Shown piece after piece: positions 51,416 through 60,038 of a stretch of 64,000 nt of DNA. The first letter of the stretch is position 1. Each line of letters starts with the position of its first letter. Origin of the DNA: Oscillospiraceae bacterium (lineage in GTDB: Bacteria > Bacillota_A > Clostridia > Oscillospirales > Ruminococcaceae); assembly GCA_004558145.1 (NCBI GenBank), contig SFDQ01000003.1, positions 62,001-126,000 on the forward strand. Direction: 5' to 3'. Below the pieces are notes generated by a model. It ran no database searches. It saw only the letters and a program-made list of their open reading frames with translations, and was not told the DNA's origin. The position numbers were made by a program, and so were the translations under genes.

Positions 51416-51916
51416 TTGGCAAAAATCGAACGCAAATTCATGGCCCATTATGTGGATGCGGCGGCCCCCGGCGATTCGGGCGGCGGCCCCACTTACGTGC
51501 GGCTGGGCAAAGACCTGGAGGAGTACAGCCCGGAGCTGAGCGCCAACGTGGAGAAAAAGAACAACATCCTGGGCGAGACCAGCACCATGCTGACCAACTA
51601 TGAGAAGAGCGGCTCCGTGGAACCCTACTACGCCGAAAAGGGTGACGCTCTGTTCGAGCGCCTGCAGGCCATCGTGGACGGCTGCCTGGTGCTGGATGAC
51701 TGCAACACCACGGTGGTGGAGGTGCATCTCTGGGAGGAAGAGGACCCGGAAAAGGGTTTCCCCGCCATCAAGGACGACGCCGTCATCGAGGTGGTCAGCT
51801 ACGGCGGCGATTCCTCCGGCTACCAGATCCCCTTCAATCTGCACTACAAGGCCGCCCCGGTGAAGGGCTTCTTCAAGGTGGATACCAAGGCCTTCACCGC
51901 AGAGGAAACTGCGTGA
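51416..51916 (+). CDS. Major tail tube protein
   Basis: 166 aa, TTG start one base after the previous stop. The VRLGKDLEEYSPELSANVEKKNNILGETS segment and beta-rich remainder match siphophage tail tube proteins. Followed by the tail-assembly chaperone pair as expected. Confidence 0.85.
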   Translation: MAKIERKFMAHYVDAAAPGDSGGGPTYVRLGKDLEEYSPELSANVEKKNNILGETSTMLTNYEKSGSVEPYYAEKGDALFERLQAIVDGCLVLDDCNTTVVEVHLWEEEDPEKGFPAIKDDAVIEVVSYGGDSSGYQIPFNLHYKAAPVKGFFKVDTKAFTAEETA

Positions 51917-51981
51917 TGAGCGGCCCGGCCGGTAAATGTACCGACCGGGCCAGCTTGAGAAAAACAAAAAGGAGTGCGGTT

Positions 51982-52443
51982 ATGCAGAAACTGAACATCG
52001 ACCTTGGCATCAAGGAATACGAGATTTGCGGCAATGTGCTGCGCATCAACGCTTCGGACCCGAACCTCTATGACCGGTTCGTCCAGGCGATCAAAGACAT
52101 CAGCGCCCTGGATGACGAAATGGTCGCCAAGGCGAAGGAGCTCCCCAAAGAGGCCGACAACGGCGGTGAGTTCGTGCACCTGATGCGCCAGACCGACCTT
52201 AAAGTCAAGGAAAAGCTGAACGAGGTGTTCGGCCTTGACAACGACTTCGACGTGATCCTGCAGAAGGTGAACCTGATGGCCGTGGGCGAAAACGGTGAGC
52301 GCATCATCACCAATCTGCTGGCCGCGCTCACCCCTCTGGTGGAGGAAGGCGCCAAGCGCTTCTATGAAAACAAGGCGAACACCGCCGTGGCTGCCGCAAA
52401 AGCCAACCGCGCCCAGCGCCGTGCGGCCGCCAAGAAAAAATGA
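51982..52443 (+). CDS. Tail assembly chaperone, upstream member
   Basis: 153 aa from ATG 51982 (AAAAGGAG upstream). Helical, with a basic Ala-rich end (ANRAQRRAAAKKK). Its end overlaps the gp15-like gene; in many siphophages a frameshift links these two, but the A7 run at the overlap is only suggestive. Confidence 0.75.
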   Translation: MQKLNIDLGIKEYEICGNVLRINASDPNLYDRFVQAIKDISALDDEMVAKAKELPKEADNGGEFVHLMRQTDLKVKEKLNEVFGLDNDFDVILQKVNLMAVGENGERIITNLLAALTPLVEEGAKRFYENKANTAVAAAKANRAQRRAAAKKK

Positions 52444-53006
52444 TGGACCGCTGGAGCTTGCCCGAGCGGCTGGAGATCGCAGGGCATGAGTACACCATCA
52501 ACGCGGATTTCCGGGATGTGCTGGAGATCATCCACTGGCTGACCGACCCCAATGAGCAGGAGCGGGTCCGGCTGTATGTGGCGCTGCGGCTGTTTTACGA
52601 TGACTTTGAAACTATCCCTCCCGACGCCCATCAGGAAGCTGCTGACCTGATGATGGAGTTCATTGCGGGCGGAAAGAAGGATGAAGGCCCGCCCGGGCCC
52701 CGCCTGCTGGACTGGGACCAGGACCAGGGAATGATCGTTGCCGACGTGAACAAGGTCGCGGGATGTGAGATCCGGGCGCTGCCCTTTTTGCATTGGTGGA
52801 CCTTCCTCGCTTTCTTCTGCGGCATCGGTGAGGGTCAGCTGTCCACCGTGGTGGGCATCCGGCAGAAACTCAAACGAGGCAAGAAGCTGGAGCCCTGGGA
52901 ACGGGAGTATTACCAGCAGCACAAGGCTGATGTGGATTTGAAAACCCGCTACACCGCCGAGGAACTGGCCGAGCAGGAACGGCTGAAAAAACTGCTGGGG
53001 GAATGA
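52440..53006 (+). CDS. Gp15-type tail assembly chaperone
   Basis: 188 aa. Matches the bacteriophage Gp15 family (INADFRDVLEIIHWLTDPN..., LDWDQDQGMIVADVNKVAGCEIRALPFLHWWTFLAFFCGIGEG). Starts in an ATGATG overlapping the preceding stop. Helps assemble the tube on the tape measure. Confidence 0.88.
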   Translation: MMDRWSLPERLEIAGHEYTINADFRDVLEIIHWLTDPNEQERVRLYVALRLFYDDFETIPPDAHQEAADLMMEFIAGGKKDEGPPGPRLLDWDQDQGMIVADVNKVAGCEIRALPFLHWWTFLAFFCGIGEGQLSTVVGIRQKLKRGKKLEPWEREYYQQHKADVDLKTRYTAEELAEQERLKKLLGE

Positions 53007-53007
53007 G

Positions 53008-53172
53008 ATGGAACAAAGAGAGAAGGTGCGGTGTCCCTATTGCGGGTACCGCATGCCCGTGGAGGCGGCCGCAGACGCGGTTTCCAGGGGCATTTTTGTG
53101 AAATGCAAAGGGCGTGGCTGCGGGCGGGTGTTTGAGATCCGGCGGCCCGAGCCGAAAAAAGAAACCAGGTAG
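53008..53172 (+). CDS. Com-like small zinc-ribbon protein
   Basis: 54 aa. Four cysteines in CPYCGYRMP and CKGRGCGRVF, then a basic end. Resembles Mu Com-type translational regulators and other phage zinc ribbons placed before the tape measure gene. Confidence 0.7.
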   Translation: MEQREKVRCPYCGYRMPVEAAADAVSRGIFVKCKGRGCGRVFEIRRPEPKKETR

Positions 53173-53208
53173 TGCCTTAGTGCCGATGGTCCGAAGGAGT
53201 GAGGACGA

Positions 53209-55611
53209 TTGGCAGACGGTAAGGTAACGATCAGCACCGCGCTGGACAACAAGGGCTTTGAGCGCGGCATCAATAACATAAGCGGCAACCTTGGCGGCCT
53301 GAAATCCGTTCTGGGAAAGGTGGCCGGCGCCGTGGCGGCGGCTTTCGCAGTGCAGAAGGTCGTGCAGTTCGGCGCTGCCTGCATCGAACTGGGCAGCAAT
53401 GTGGCCGAAGTCCAGAACGTGGTGGACACCGCTTTCGGTGACATGGCCTGGAAGATGGAGCAATTCGCGGATTCGTCCATCACCAGCTACGGCATGAGCG
53501 AACTGGCGGCCAAAAAGACCGGCTCCACCTATATGGCTATGGCCCGCGGTATGGGCATTGCCGAGGACGCTGCCAGCGATATGGCCATCGCCCTCACCGG
53601 CCTGACCGGCGACGTGGCCAGCTTCTACAACATCACCCAGGAAGAGGCGGACACCAAGCTCAAGAGCGTGTTCACCGGCGAGACGGAGACCCTCAAGGAG
53701 CTGGGCGTGGTGATGACCCAGGCAAACCTGCAGCAGTATGCCCTCGCCCACGGCATGAACGCGAACATCACGGCCATGTCTCAGGCGGAACAGGTGGCGC
53801 TGCGGTATGCCTTCGTCACCGACGCTTTGAACCTCGCCGCCGGTGACTTCGTGAAGACCCAGAACAGCTGGGCCAACCAGACCCGCATCCTGTCCATGCA
53901 GTGGCAGCAGTTCATGGCGGTCATCGGCCAGGCTCTCACCACGGTGCTGCTGCCGGTGGTGAAGATGCTGAACAGCATCGTATCCGGGCTCATCAGCGTT
54001 GCCAATGCGTTCAACGCGGCGGTGACCGCTATCTTCGGCGGGCCGCAGACCCAACTTGCTGGAATGGCCGACGCCAATGCGGCTATTGCTTCCGGCGCCC
54101 AGGACGCAGCGGCAGGGGAGGAGGCTCTGGCGGACAGCACCAAAGCCGCCGGCAAGGCGGCCAAGGGGGCCCTGGCATCCTTTGACCAGCTGAACGTGCT
54201 CCAGCAGAGCAGTGGCAGCTCCGCCTCCGGCAGTGCCGGCGGAGGTTCTGCAGGAATGACCTTCACGCCGGTGACCAGCGAGGAGACCAACAGCGTGCCG
54301 CCGGCGCTGGAAAAGATCAAGGCGTTCATGGAGCAGCTGAACACCCTGTTTGCGCCGAGCATTGAGGCGTGGGCGGGTGCGTGGGATACCCTTCGTGCCA
54401 AGGCTGCCCAAGTGTGGCCGGAGATCAAAAACGGGGCGCTGGGGCTTTGGCAGGAGGGGCTGCTCCCGCTCACCGAGTATCTGACGAGCACTTTCGTGCC
54501 CGATGTGGTGAACGCCTTCTCGGAGGCGTTTGCCCCCATTGTGGGAGATGTGCTCTCCGGGTACATGCAGATCTTCGCAGACGGATTTGTATGGCGATGC
54601 GAAAATATTGCCGCCGTCATCAATGAAGTTGTGATGCCTGCGCTGGAATTGCTCCGAGACGTGTGGGTGGAAGCCATGGGCACGGTCTCCGCCGTATGGG
54701 CCCAGTACGGACAGCCCATTGTGGACGGCGTTGTCCAGCTGTTCAACAGCATCCGCACGGTGGTGACCGCTGTTTGGCAGACGGTCCTGATCCCGTTCCT
54801 GGCCTACTGCATCGAGCAGGCTCAGCTCTTGTGGGACAACAGCCTCGCGCCTCTTTGGGAGAACCTGCTGCTGTTGTTCGCAAATCTGAGTGTTACGTTC
54901 CTCACCTGGTGGAATGAGATCCTGATGCCGTTCATCACCTGGATCGTGGAAACGTTCGGCCCCTACTTCGCGGCGGCGTTTAAGGTGGCAGCCGACAAGG
55001 TTTTCTTCCTCATCAGCGTTGTGTCCGACATGGTGAACACGACCATCACTGTCATCAACGGCATCCTGGAGTTTCTGACGGCGGTGTTCCAAGGCGATTG
55101 GGACGCTGCATGGCAGGGGATCAGCGATACGGTGTCCAATGTGTGGACTGGCATAAAAAAGTTCATCAAAGACACGGTGAACGGAATTATCGGCATCATC
55201 AACGGCATGGTTTCCGCCGCCGTGGAGGGTATCAACGCGGTGATCCGTGCCATCAACTCCATATCGTTTGACATTCCTGACTGGATCCCCATGTTTGGCG
55301 GCAAATCGCTGCACATGAACATCCCCACGATCAGCGCGCCGCAGATCCCCTACCTCGCCCAGGGTGCGGTGCTTCCGCCCAACAAACCTTTCCTGGCGAT
55401 GGTGGGCGACCAGACAAGCGGCACCAACGTGGAGGCCCCGCTGGAGACGATCAAGCAAGCCCTGGCAGAGGTAATGGCCGAATCTGGGGAGCGGGAAATC
55501 GTCATCCGGTTTGCCGGCAGCCTTGCCGAGCTGGTGCGGATCCTCAAGCCTTACATCGACAAGGAGAATACGCGCGTGGGCGGCAGCATGCTCAAGGGAG
55601 GTGTTTACTGA
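53209..55611 (+). CDS. Tape measure protein
   Basis: 800 aa, TTG start after AAGGAGTGAGG. N-terminus GKVTISTALDNKGFERGINN and the MAMARGMGIAEDAASDMAIALTGLTGDVASFYNITQEEAD block mark phage tail tape measure proteins; hydrophobic stretches near residues 230-280 and a long helical region follow. The C-terminus (NVEAPLETIKQALAEVM) is typical. Length predicts a long flexible siphovirus tail of roughly 120 nm by the usual proportionality. Confidence 0.93.
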   Translation: MADGKVTISTALDNKGFERGINNISGNLGGLKSVLGKVAGAVAAAFAVQKVVQFGAACIELGSNVAEVQNVVDTAFGDMAWKMEQFADSSITSYGMSELAAKKTGSTYMAMARGMGIAEDAASDMAIALTGLTGDVASFYNITQEEADTKLKSVFTGETETLKELGVVMTQANLQQYALAHGMNANITAMSQAEQVALRYAFVTDALNLAAGDFVKTQNSWANQTRILSMQWQQFMAVIGQALTTVLLPVVKMLNSIVSGLISVANAFNAAVTAIFGGPQTQLAGMADANAAIASGAQDAAAGEEALADSTKAAGKAAKGALASFDQLNVLQQSSGSSASGSAGGGSAGMTFTPVTSEETNSVPPALEKIKAFMEQLNTLFAPSIEAWAGAWDTLRAKAAQVWPEIKNGALGLWQEGLLPLTEYLTSTFVPDVVNAFSEAFAPIVGDVLSGYMQIFADGFVWRCENIAAVINEVVMPALELLRDVWVEAMGTVSAVWAQYGQPIVDGVVQLFNSIRTVVTAVWQTVLIPFLAYCIEQAQLLWDNSLAPLWENLLLLFANLSVTFLTWWNEILMPFITWIVETFGPYFAAAFKVAADKVFFLISVVSDMVNTTITVINGILEFLTAVFQGDWDAAWQGISDTVSNVWTGIKKFIKDTVNGIIGIINGMVSAAVEGINAVIRAINSISFDIPDWIPMFGGKSLHMNIPTISAPQIPYLAQGAVLPPNKPFLAMVGDQTSGTNVEAPLETIKQALAEVMAESGEREIVIRFAGSLAELVRILKPYIDKENTRVGGSMLKGGVY

Positions 55612-55979
55612 TGCTCATCATCGATGGGGAGCGTTTTGCCGTGGAAGTGGAGAAGCTGACCCGCAAAGCGGATTTCCTGGACAAATACGCCGAGCGCACC
55701 GAGGATGGCGATTTGAAGCGGGAGCTCATCGGTGTGTATTTCAACTATACGCTGCAGCTGTTTGCGGGCAGCCGGACATCTGAATACTCGCGCCTGTGGG
55801 ATAAGCTCACCGAGCCGGTGGAGTTCCACGAAGTCACCGTGCCCGATTCGGATGGCGACTACACCTTCACGGCGTATTTTTCCGGCGTTGGTGATACACT
55901 GCTGCTGCAGCGGGCCGCCCGCAATTACTGGACAGACCTGACTGTGACCTTCACAGCCAAGGCTCCTGCCCGCACATAA
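55611..55979 (+). CDS. Distal tail region protein
   Basis: 122 aa, starts at the tape measure stop (TGATG). Beta-rich (VEFHEVTVPDSDGDYTFTAYFSGVGDTLLL). Position fits a distal tail/tube-end protein; family not certain. Confidence 0.65.
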   Translation: MLIIDGERFAVEVEKLTRKADFLDKYAERTEDGDLKRELIGVYFNYTLQLFAGSRTSEYSRLWDKLTEPVEFHEVTVPDSDGDYTFTAYFSGVGDTLLLQRAARNYWTDLTVTFTAKAPART

Positions 55980-55991
55980 GGAGGTGACGCC

Positions 55992-57740
55992 ATGCGCACG
56001 AATACCCGGGTGGAGTTCGGCCTGTTCGACGTGACGGCCCGGGGAGACTCCACCCCCTCCAGCGCGGCGGCGCAGCCTTTCTGTGACCTGCAGACCGACC
56101 TGCTGCTGGAGGAACGTCCGCCCCAAACCAAATACGGCACCCTGGAAGCCCGCCAGTTCCTCATGGACGGCAGTTTTCAACTGTTCCCGGAGGAGCCGGC
56201 GGGCTCGTTCTGGGGCCTCTGGAGCCGGCAGCAGAGCGGCACGGACGGCCGCTTTGCGGAGCCTCCGGTCCTGGACGTTTCTTTCGGCCAGGATCACAGC
56301 TCTTCCGGTGTGACCCTGCACTTTTACGAGCCCACCGGCGACTGGGCCAGCGATGTCCTGGTCCAGTGGTACGGCGCCTCCGGGGAACTGCTGGCAACCG
56401 CCCGCTGCGCACCCGACGCGGCGGACTACTATTGCGCCTGCAAGGTCACTGGGTACCGGGCGATGAAACTGACTTTTCTGGCCACCAGCCGCCCCGGGCG
56501 GTATCTCAAGCTGGCCGGGCTGGACTACGGCGTGGCTCTGACCTTCGCCGGTGACCAGGTGCGTGAGGCAAAGGTCCTGGAAGAGGTGGATCTGCTCAGC
56601 AACGAAGTCCGAATCAACACCCTTGATTTGACTTTGTTCAACAAGGACGGAGCGTTCTCAATTCTGAACCCCGCCGGTGTGTTCGACGTGCTGCAGCATA
56701 AGCAGAAGTTCACCGTCTGGGAGGATGTGCGTGCTGACGCCAAGGCTGTGGAGAAGGTCAGCCACAACATGGGCACCTTCTATCTGTCGGAATGGGAGAA
56801 CACCAGCGACACGCTGGCCAGTTTCAGCGCCGTGGACGCGGTGGGCCTGCTGGACTCCGCCCCCCATCGGGGCGGCATCTACGACACCACCGCGGGGGCT
56901 CTGGTGGCCGACATCCTGGAGGGATACGACTACGAACTGGCCCCCTCCCTGGCTGAGCGGCCGGTGCGTGGCTGGCTGCCCATCGGCACCCGGCGCAGTG
57001 CTTTGCAGCAGCTGGCCTTTGCCCTGGGGGCTGTGGTGGACTGCTCCCGAAGCGACAAAATCAAAATCTATCCGCCGCCCACCCGCCCCAGCAGCCTCAT
57101 CACATACCAGCGAAAGTTCCTCGGCTCCAAGGTGGCGTTGAAGCCGCTCATCACCGGGATCACCGTCACCGCGTATCAGTACACCCTGGGCACGGATACG
57201 GAGGAGCTGTTCAAGGATACGTTGACCGAGGGCACCCACGAGATCCAGCTGCAGCAGCCCGCCGGCGAGCTGTCGGCAAGCGGGGCACAGCTGACGGAAT
57301 GGGGGGCGAATTATGCCGTCGTGCAGGTGTCGGAGCCCGGAGAAGTGGTCATCTCCGGCCGCAAGTACACCGAGATCAAAACCGGCATTCGACAGGTGGC
57401 ACGGGACATCCCGGCCAATGCCAAGCCCAACGAGCTGACGGTGGACAGCGCCACCCTGGTGGAGCCTGCCACGGCTCCCGCGGTGGCTGCACGAGTGCTG
57501 GACTATTACGCCCGCCGGTATGAGCAGACCTTCGACATGCTGGCCGGCGAGGAGGTGCTGGCAGACATGCTGGTGGTGCAGTCCTTCGGCGGCGAGATGG
57601 TCCGAGGCTGTCTCGAAAAAATGGAGTTTGACCTGACCGGCGGTTACCGGGCAGCGGTCAAGGTGGTGGGTCAGCGCATCAATACCACAGCGGCCGCCTA
57701 TGCCGGAGAGATCTTCGCCGGTGAGAGGAGCGTGATCTGA
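55992..57740 (+). CDS. Baseplate hub / tail-associated protein
   Basis: 582 aa with AAGGAGGTGACG upstream. Beta-rich N-terminus (VEFGLFDVTARGDSTPSS), LEEVDLLSNEVRINTLDLTLFNKDGAFS in the middle and a late SGRKYTEIKTGIRQV segment, as seen in Tal/gp18-type hub proteins of clostridial siphophages. No lytic domain recognised. Confidence 0.75.
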   Translation: MRTNTRVEFGLFDVTARGDSTPSSAAAQPFCDLQTDLLLEERPPQTKYGTLEARQFLMDGSFQLFPEEPAGSFWGLWSRQQSGTDGRFAEPPVLDVSFGQDHSSSGVTLHFYEPTGDWASDVLVQWYGASGELLATARCAPDAADYYCACKVTGYRAMKLTFLATSRPGRYLKLAGLDYGVALTFAGDQVREAKVLEEVDLLSNEVRINTLDLTLFNKDGAFSILNPAGVFDVLQHKQKFTVWEDVRADAKAVEKVSHNMGTFYLSEWENTSDTLASFSAVDAVGLLDSAPHRGGIYDTTAGALVADILEGYDYELAPSLAERPVRGWLPIGTRRSALQQLAFALGAVVDCSRSDKIKIYPPPTRPSSLITYQRKFLGSKVALKPLITGITVTAYQYTLGTDTEELFKDTLTEGTHEIQLQQPAGELSASGAQLTEWGANYAVVQVSEPGEVVISGRKYTEIKTGIRQVARDIPANAKPNELTVDSATLVEPATAPAVAARVLDYYARRYEQTFDMLAGEEVLADMLVVQSFGGEMVRGCLEKMEFDLTGGYRAAVKVVGQRINTTAAAYAGEIFAGERSVI

Positions 57741-58147
57741 TGGCCGAGTGGATCGCACCGGTCTATGACCGCACCGCCGCCGATGTGGCGGCCGGGGCGG
57801 AGAAATGCTATTTCAGCGCCGAAACACTCAACCGGATAGAGGGGAATTTGCAGTATCTGGCCGAACTGCTCGGCGTGACGGAAGTGGAGACGCGCACCTG
57901 GGCGGGCACCGATTTTTTGCGGCTCAGCGATATGCAGCGCATCCTGGCCAATCTGGCCGCAGTGCGGGAGGCATACCACGCTCTGCCCGGCAGCCCGGAC
58001 ATCCCGGCGCCGCCGGCCACGTTGTGGAGTGATGTGAACGCCATCGAGGAGATCACGGCGGGCATTCATGAGCTGTGGCAGCGGAATCAGAACCGCATGA
58101 AACTTTATGCCGGCGAAGTCTTTGCCGGCGGGATGGGAGTGATTTAG
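57740..58147 (+). CDS. Baseplate/tail accessory protein
   Basis: 135 aa, overlaps the hub stop by one base. N-terminus EWIAPVYDRTAADV and internal FSAETLNRIEGNLQYLAELLG recur in phage tail proteins of Firmicutes. Role unknown. Confidence 0.7.
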   Translation: MAEWIAPVYDRTAADVAAGAEKCYFSAETLNRIEGNLQYLAELLGVTEVETRTWAGTDFLRLSDMQRILANLAAVREAYHALPGSPDIPAPPATLWSDVNAIEEITAGIHELWQRNQNRMKLYAGEVFAGGMGVI

Positions 58148-58656
58148 TGGCATACGAAAAAAAGACCTGGAAAAACCGCCAAAGCGAGTTCCCGAACCGG
58201 CGCACCATGACCCCCGTGGACGGCCAGGAAAACACCTATGATGTGACCCGGAACGAAGGTCTGGTGATGGAAGACGGCGACGCCTTCGATCAGGCCACGA
58301 TGAATGACCTGGAAAATCGCGTGGAAAGCGGCATCAGCGAAGCAGGCGTTTACACCTACACCGCCCTCCTGCGGCTGGATGCCTGGAGCGGCAGCGCAGA
58401 GGCTGGGTACACCCAGACCGTGGCAGCAGAAAGCATTGACGGCGGCCCGGCGGTGACCAGCGCCCTGCGCCTGTATGCGCCGCTGCGGGAGCCCACCGGC
58501 GTCAAGAGTACGGACGAAACGCTGGCCGAGGTGCTGCGCATCGTCAGCGAAGGCGTGGCGGAGACCGGCGCGGGCACTGTGACTCTCACAGTGTGGGAGA
58601 AGCCCACAGCAGACCTGCAGGTCTACTGGCAGGGGAAGGAGGTGGCAGCTGAATGA
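58147..58656 (+). CDS. Tail fiber/receptor-binding N-terminal protein
   Basis: 169 aa, GTG start overlapping the previous TAG. YEKKTWKNRQSEFPNRRTM and DGDAFDQATMNDLENRVESGI are typical of tail-fibre attachment regions; the rest is beta-rich. Confidence 0.65.
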   Translation: MAYEKKTWKNRQSEFPNRRTMTPVDGQENTYDVTRNEGLVMEDGDAFDQATMNDLENRVESGISEAGVYTYTALLRLDAWSGSAEAGYTQTVAAESIDGGPAVTSALRLYAPLREPTGVKSTDETLAEVLRIVSEGVAETGAGTVTLTVWEKPTADLQVYWQGKEVAAE

Positions 58657-58985
58657 CAATCTACGACGAGGCAGGCAAGGTGTTGGAAGCTCCCGACCTC
58701 TCCATGGGGTGGGTGGAGCTGAAACGCCGCCTGGTGGCAAGCCACCCGGCAACCGAGGCCGTCACGCATCTGGAAGTGATGCCCGGCACCGACGGCCTGC
58801 GCCATCTGGTGGTGGATACCCCCGCCCGGGCTGCCTGGGACGAGTATGAGGACTACGGAGTGTATCACCCCTACACCGAGGAGGAGTTGGCCTCCATGAA
58901 TGCGCCCACCACTGAGCAGCGGCTGGACGCTGCTGAGGCAGCCATCCTGGAGTTGGCGGGAATGATCGCCGCGGGAGGTGAGTGA
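58653..58985 (+). CDS. Uncharacterised tail-region protein
   Basis: 110 aa in an ATGA overlap. C-terminus PTTEQRLDAAEAAILELAGMIA is a short coiled coil common in proteins encoded just before an XkdX-like peptide. Confidence 0.6.
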   Translation: MTIYDEAGKVLEAPDLSMGWVELKRRLVASHPATEAVTHLEVMPGTDGLRHLVVDTPARAAWDEYEDYGVYHPYTEEELASMNAPTTEQRLDAAEAAILELAGMIAAGGE

Positions 58986-58986
58986 G

Positions 58987-59103
58987 ATGGTGCAGTTTTA
59001 TGTGTTGCAGATCAGGCTGGGCCGCCTGCGGCTGGAGGCCGTGCCGGAGCTCTGGCGGGCAGATGTGGAGGCGGCGCTGGCCAAGGAGGGTGAGGCATCA
59101 TGA
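58987..59103 (+). CDS. XkdX-position small protein
   Basis: 38 aa (VQFYVLQIRLGRLRLEAVPELWRADVEAAL), overlapping the next start by four bases. Size and position resemble XkdX-type tail peptides. Confidence 0.5.
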   Translation: MVQFYVLQIRLGRLRLEAVPELWRADVEAALAKEGEAS

Positions 59104-59525
59104 GCAAAGGAATGCTCGGCGCAGCGGGCGGAAAGGTGACCGTCACCGGGCTGACCGCCGGAACCGTAAAAAAGGGCACCACGGTGACGGTAAAGCAGGG
59201 AGCGAAGACGGTCATGAGCGTGGCGGGCACGTACACTGGCGAGGACAACTATGAAGTGTTAGCCATGCCTATGATGACGCGCAACCTGCAGGAAATGATG
59301 GTATCTTACTGGAACGGCAGTACGTATGCCACCGGCAACGCCACCACAGGCGCAGTAGCCATTAAGGGAACGGTGAAAAAAGTGGTTATCACAAGCATTA
59401 CCGGCGGTTCGATCTGTGGGCACTCTTCCGTGGGCACGTTCACGTCTGGCCACACAAATACCATCAGCGGGGTGCCGAATGTAGACGGCAGGTATGCTTC
59501 TTTCGCCGTTTTAGGAACAAAGTAG
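59100..59525 (+). CDS. Tail tip protein, first paralogue
   Basis: 141 aa. The C-terminal half (YWNGSTYATG..., GSICGHSSVGTFTSGHTNTISG, FAVLGTK) is repeated in the gene at 59628-60023. Gly/Thr/Ser-rich beta composition suggests a receptor-binding tip. Confidence 0.65.
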   Translation: MSKGMLGAAGGKVTVTGLTAGTVKKGTTVTVKQGAKTVMSVAGTYTGEDNYEVLAMPMMTRNLQEMMVSYWNGSTYATGNATTGAVAIKGTVKKVVITSITGGSICGHSSVGTFTSGHTNTISGVPNVDGRYASFAVLGTK

Positions 59526-59562
59526 GGGGCAAGGCAAAATGACAATGGTAAAAATTGGAAAT

Positions 59563-59572
59563 GGGGGGGGGG
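59563..59572 (+). repeat. Poly-G tract of ten
   Basis: Uninterrupted G10 between the two tail-tip paralogues. It lies in a 17-codon frame (ATG 59535, MTMVKIGNGGG...) that ends at TAG 59589. Changes of one G alter which frame continues toward the next gene. Confidence 0.9.
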
Positions 59573-59627
59573 CTGCCTCACCCCATAGGTAGCACTTTGC
59601 ACAACAGTCAGAGAGGCGGTGAGCCTC

Positions 59628-60023
59628 ATGGCTAAATGCTTGGTTGGAGCGGTCGGCGGGCTGCCCGCGGCAGACAAAGCAAAGCTGCTCCCTGAAAACA
59701 TTCGGAAGGGGGTAACTATTGCAAAAGTCACAGGCACGCTCGAACCCGCAGACGAGCTGGATGTGCTGGCCACCATGCGTTTTAGTGTTGGTGCTTATAA
59801 CGCGTATATACGCTACTGGAATGGGAGCACATACGCGGCGGCTGATGTGTCATTATCCAGTGCTACAATAAGCGGGACAATAAAAAAGGTCATTATCATC
59901 GAAGGCCCAAATTGTAATATTTGTGGGCATTCTGGTGTTGGTGTTTTCACCTCAGGCCATACAAACACAATATCTAACTTCGGAAGTCAACAACATTCTT
60001 TTGTTGTTCTCGGTAAAAAGTAA
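59628..60023 (+). CDS. Tail tip protein, second paralogue
   Basis: 131 aa from ATG 59628; a GTG at 59619 is the alternative. N-terminus AKCLVGAVGGLPAADKAKLLPENIRKGVTI differs from the first paralogue, but the C-terminal domain (YWNGSTYAAA..., NICGHSGVGVFTSGHTNTIS, FVVLGKK) is homologous. The 3' half is AT-richer, as if acquired separately. Confidence 0.7.
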   Translation: MAKCLVGAVGGLPAADKAKLLPENIRKGVTIAKVTGTLEPADELDVLATMRFSVGAYNAYIRYWNGSTYAAADVSLSSATISGTIKKVIIIEGPNCNICGHSGVGVFTSGHTNTISNFGSQQHSFVVLGKK

Positions 60024-60038
60024 GTGGGGTGACAAAGC

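Noticed and set aside
52425..52443. Programmed frameshift between the two tail chaperone genes
   Set aside because: The A-rich overlap is suggestive, but the second gene has its own ATG and there is no visible stimulatory structure; left as an open possibility only.
52870..55458. 862-residue minus-strand frame opposite the tape measure gene
   Set aside because: Shadow of the tape measure gene; no start signal.
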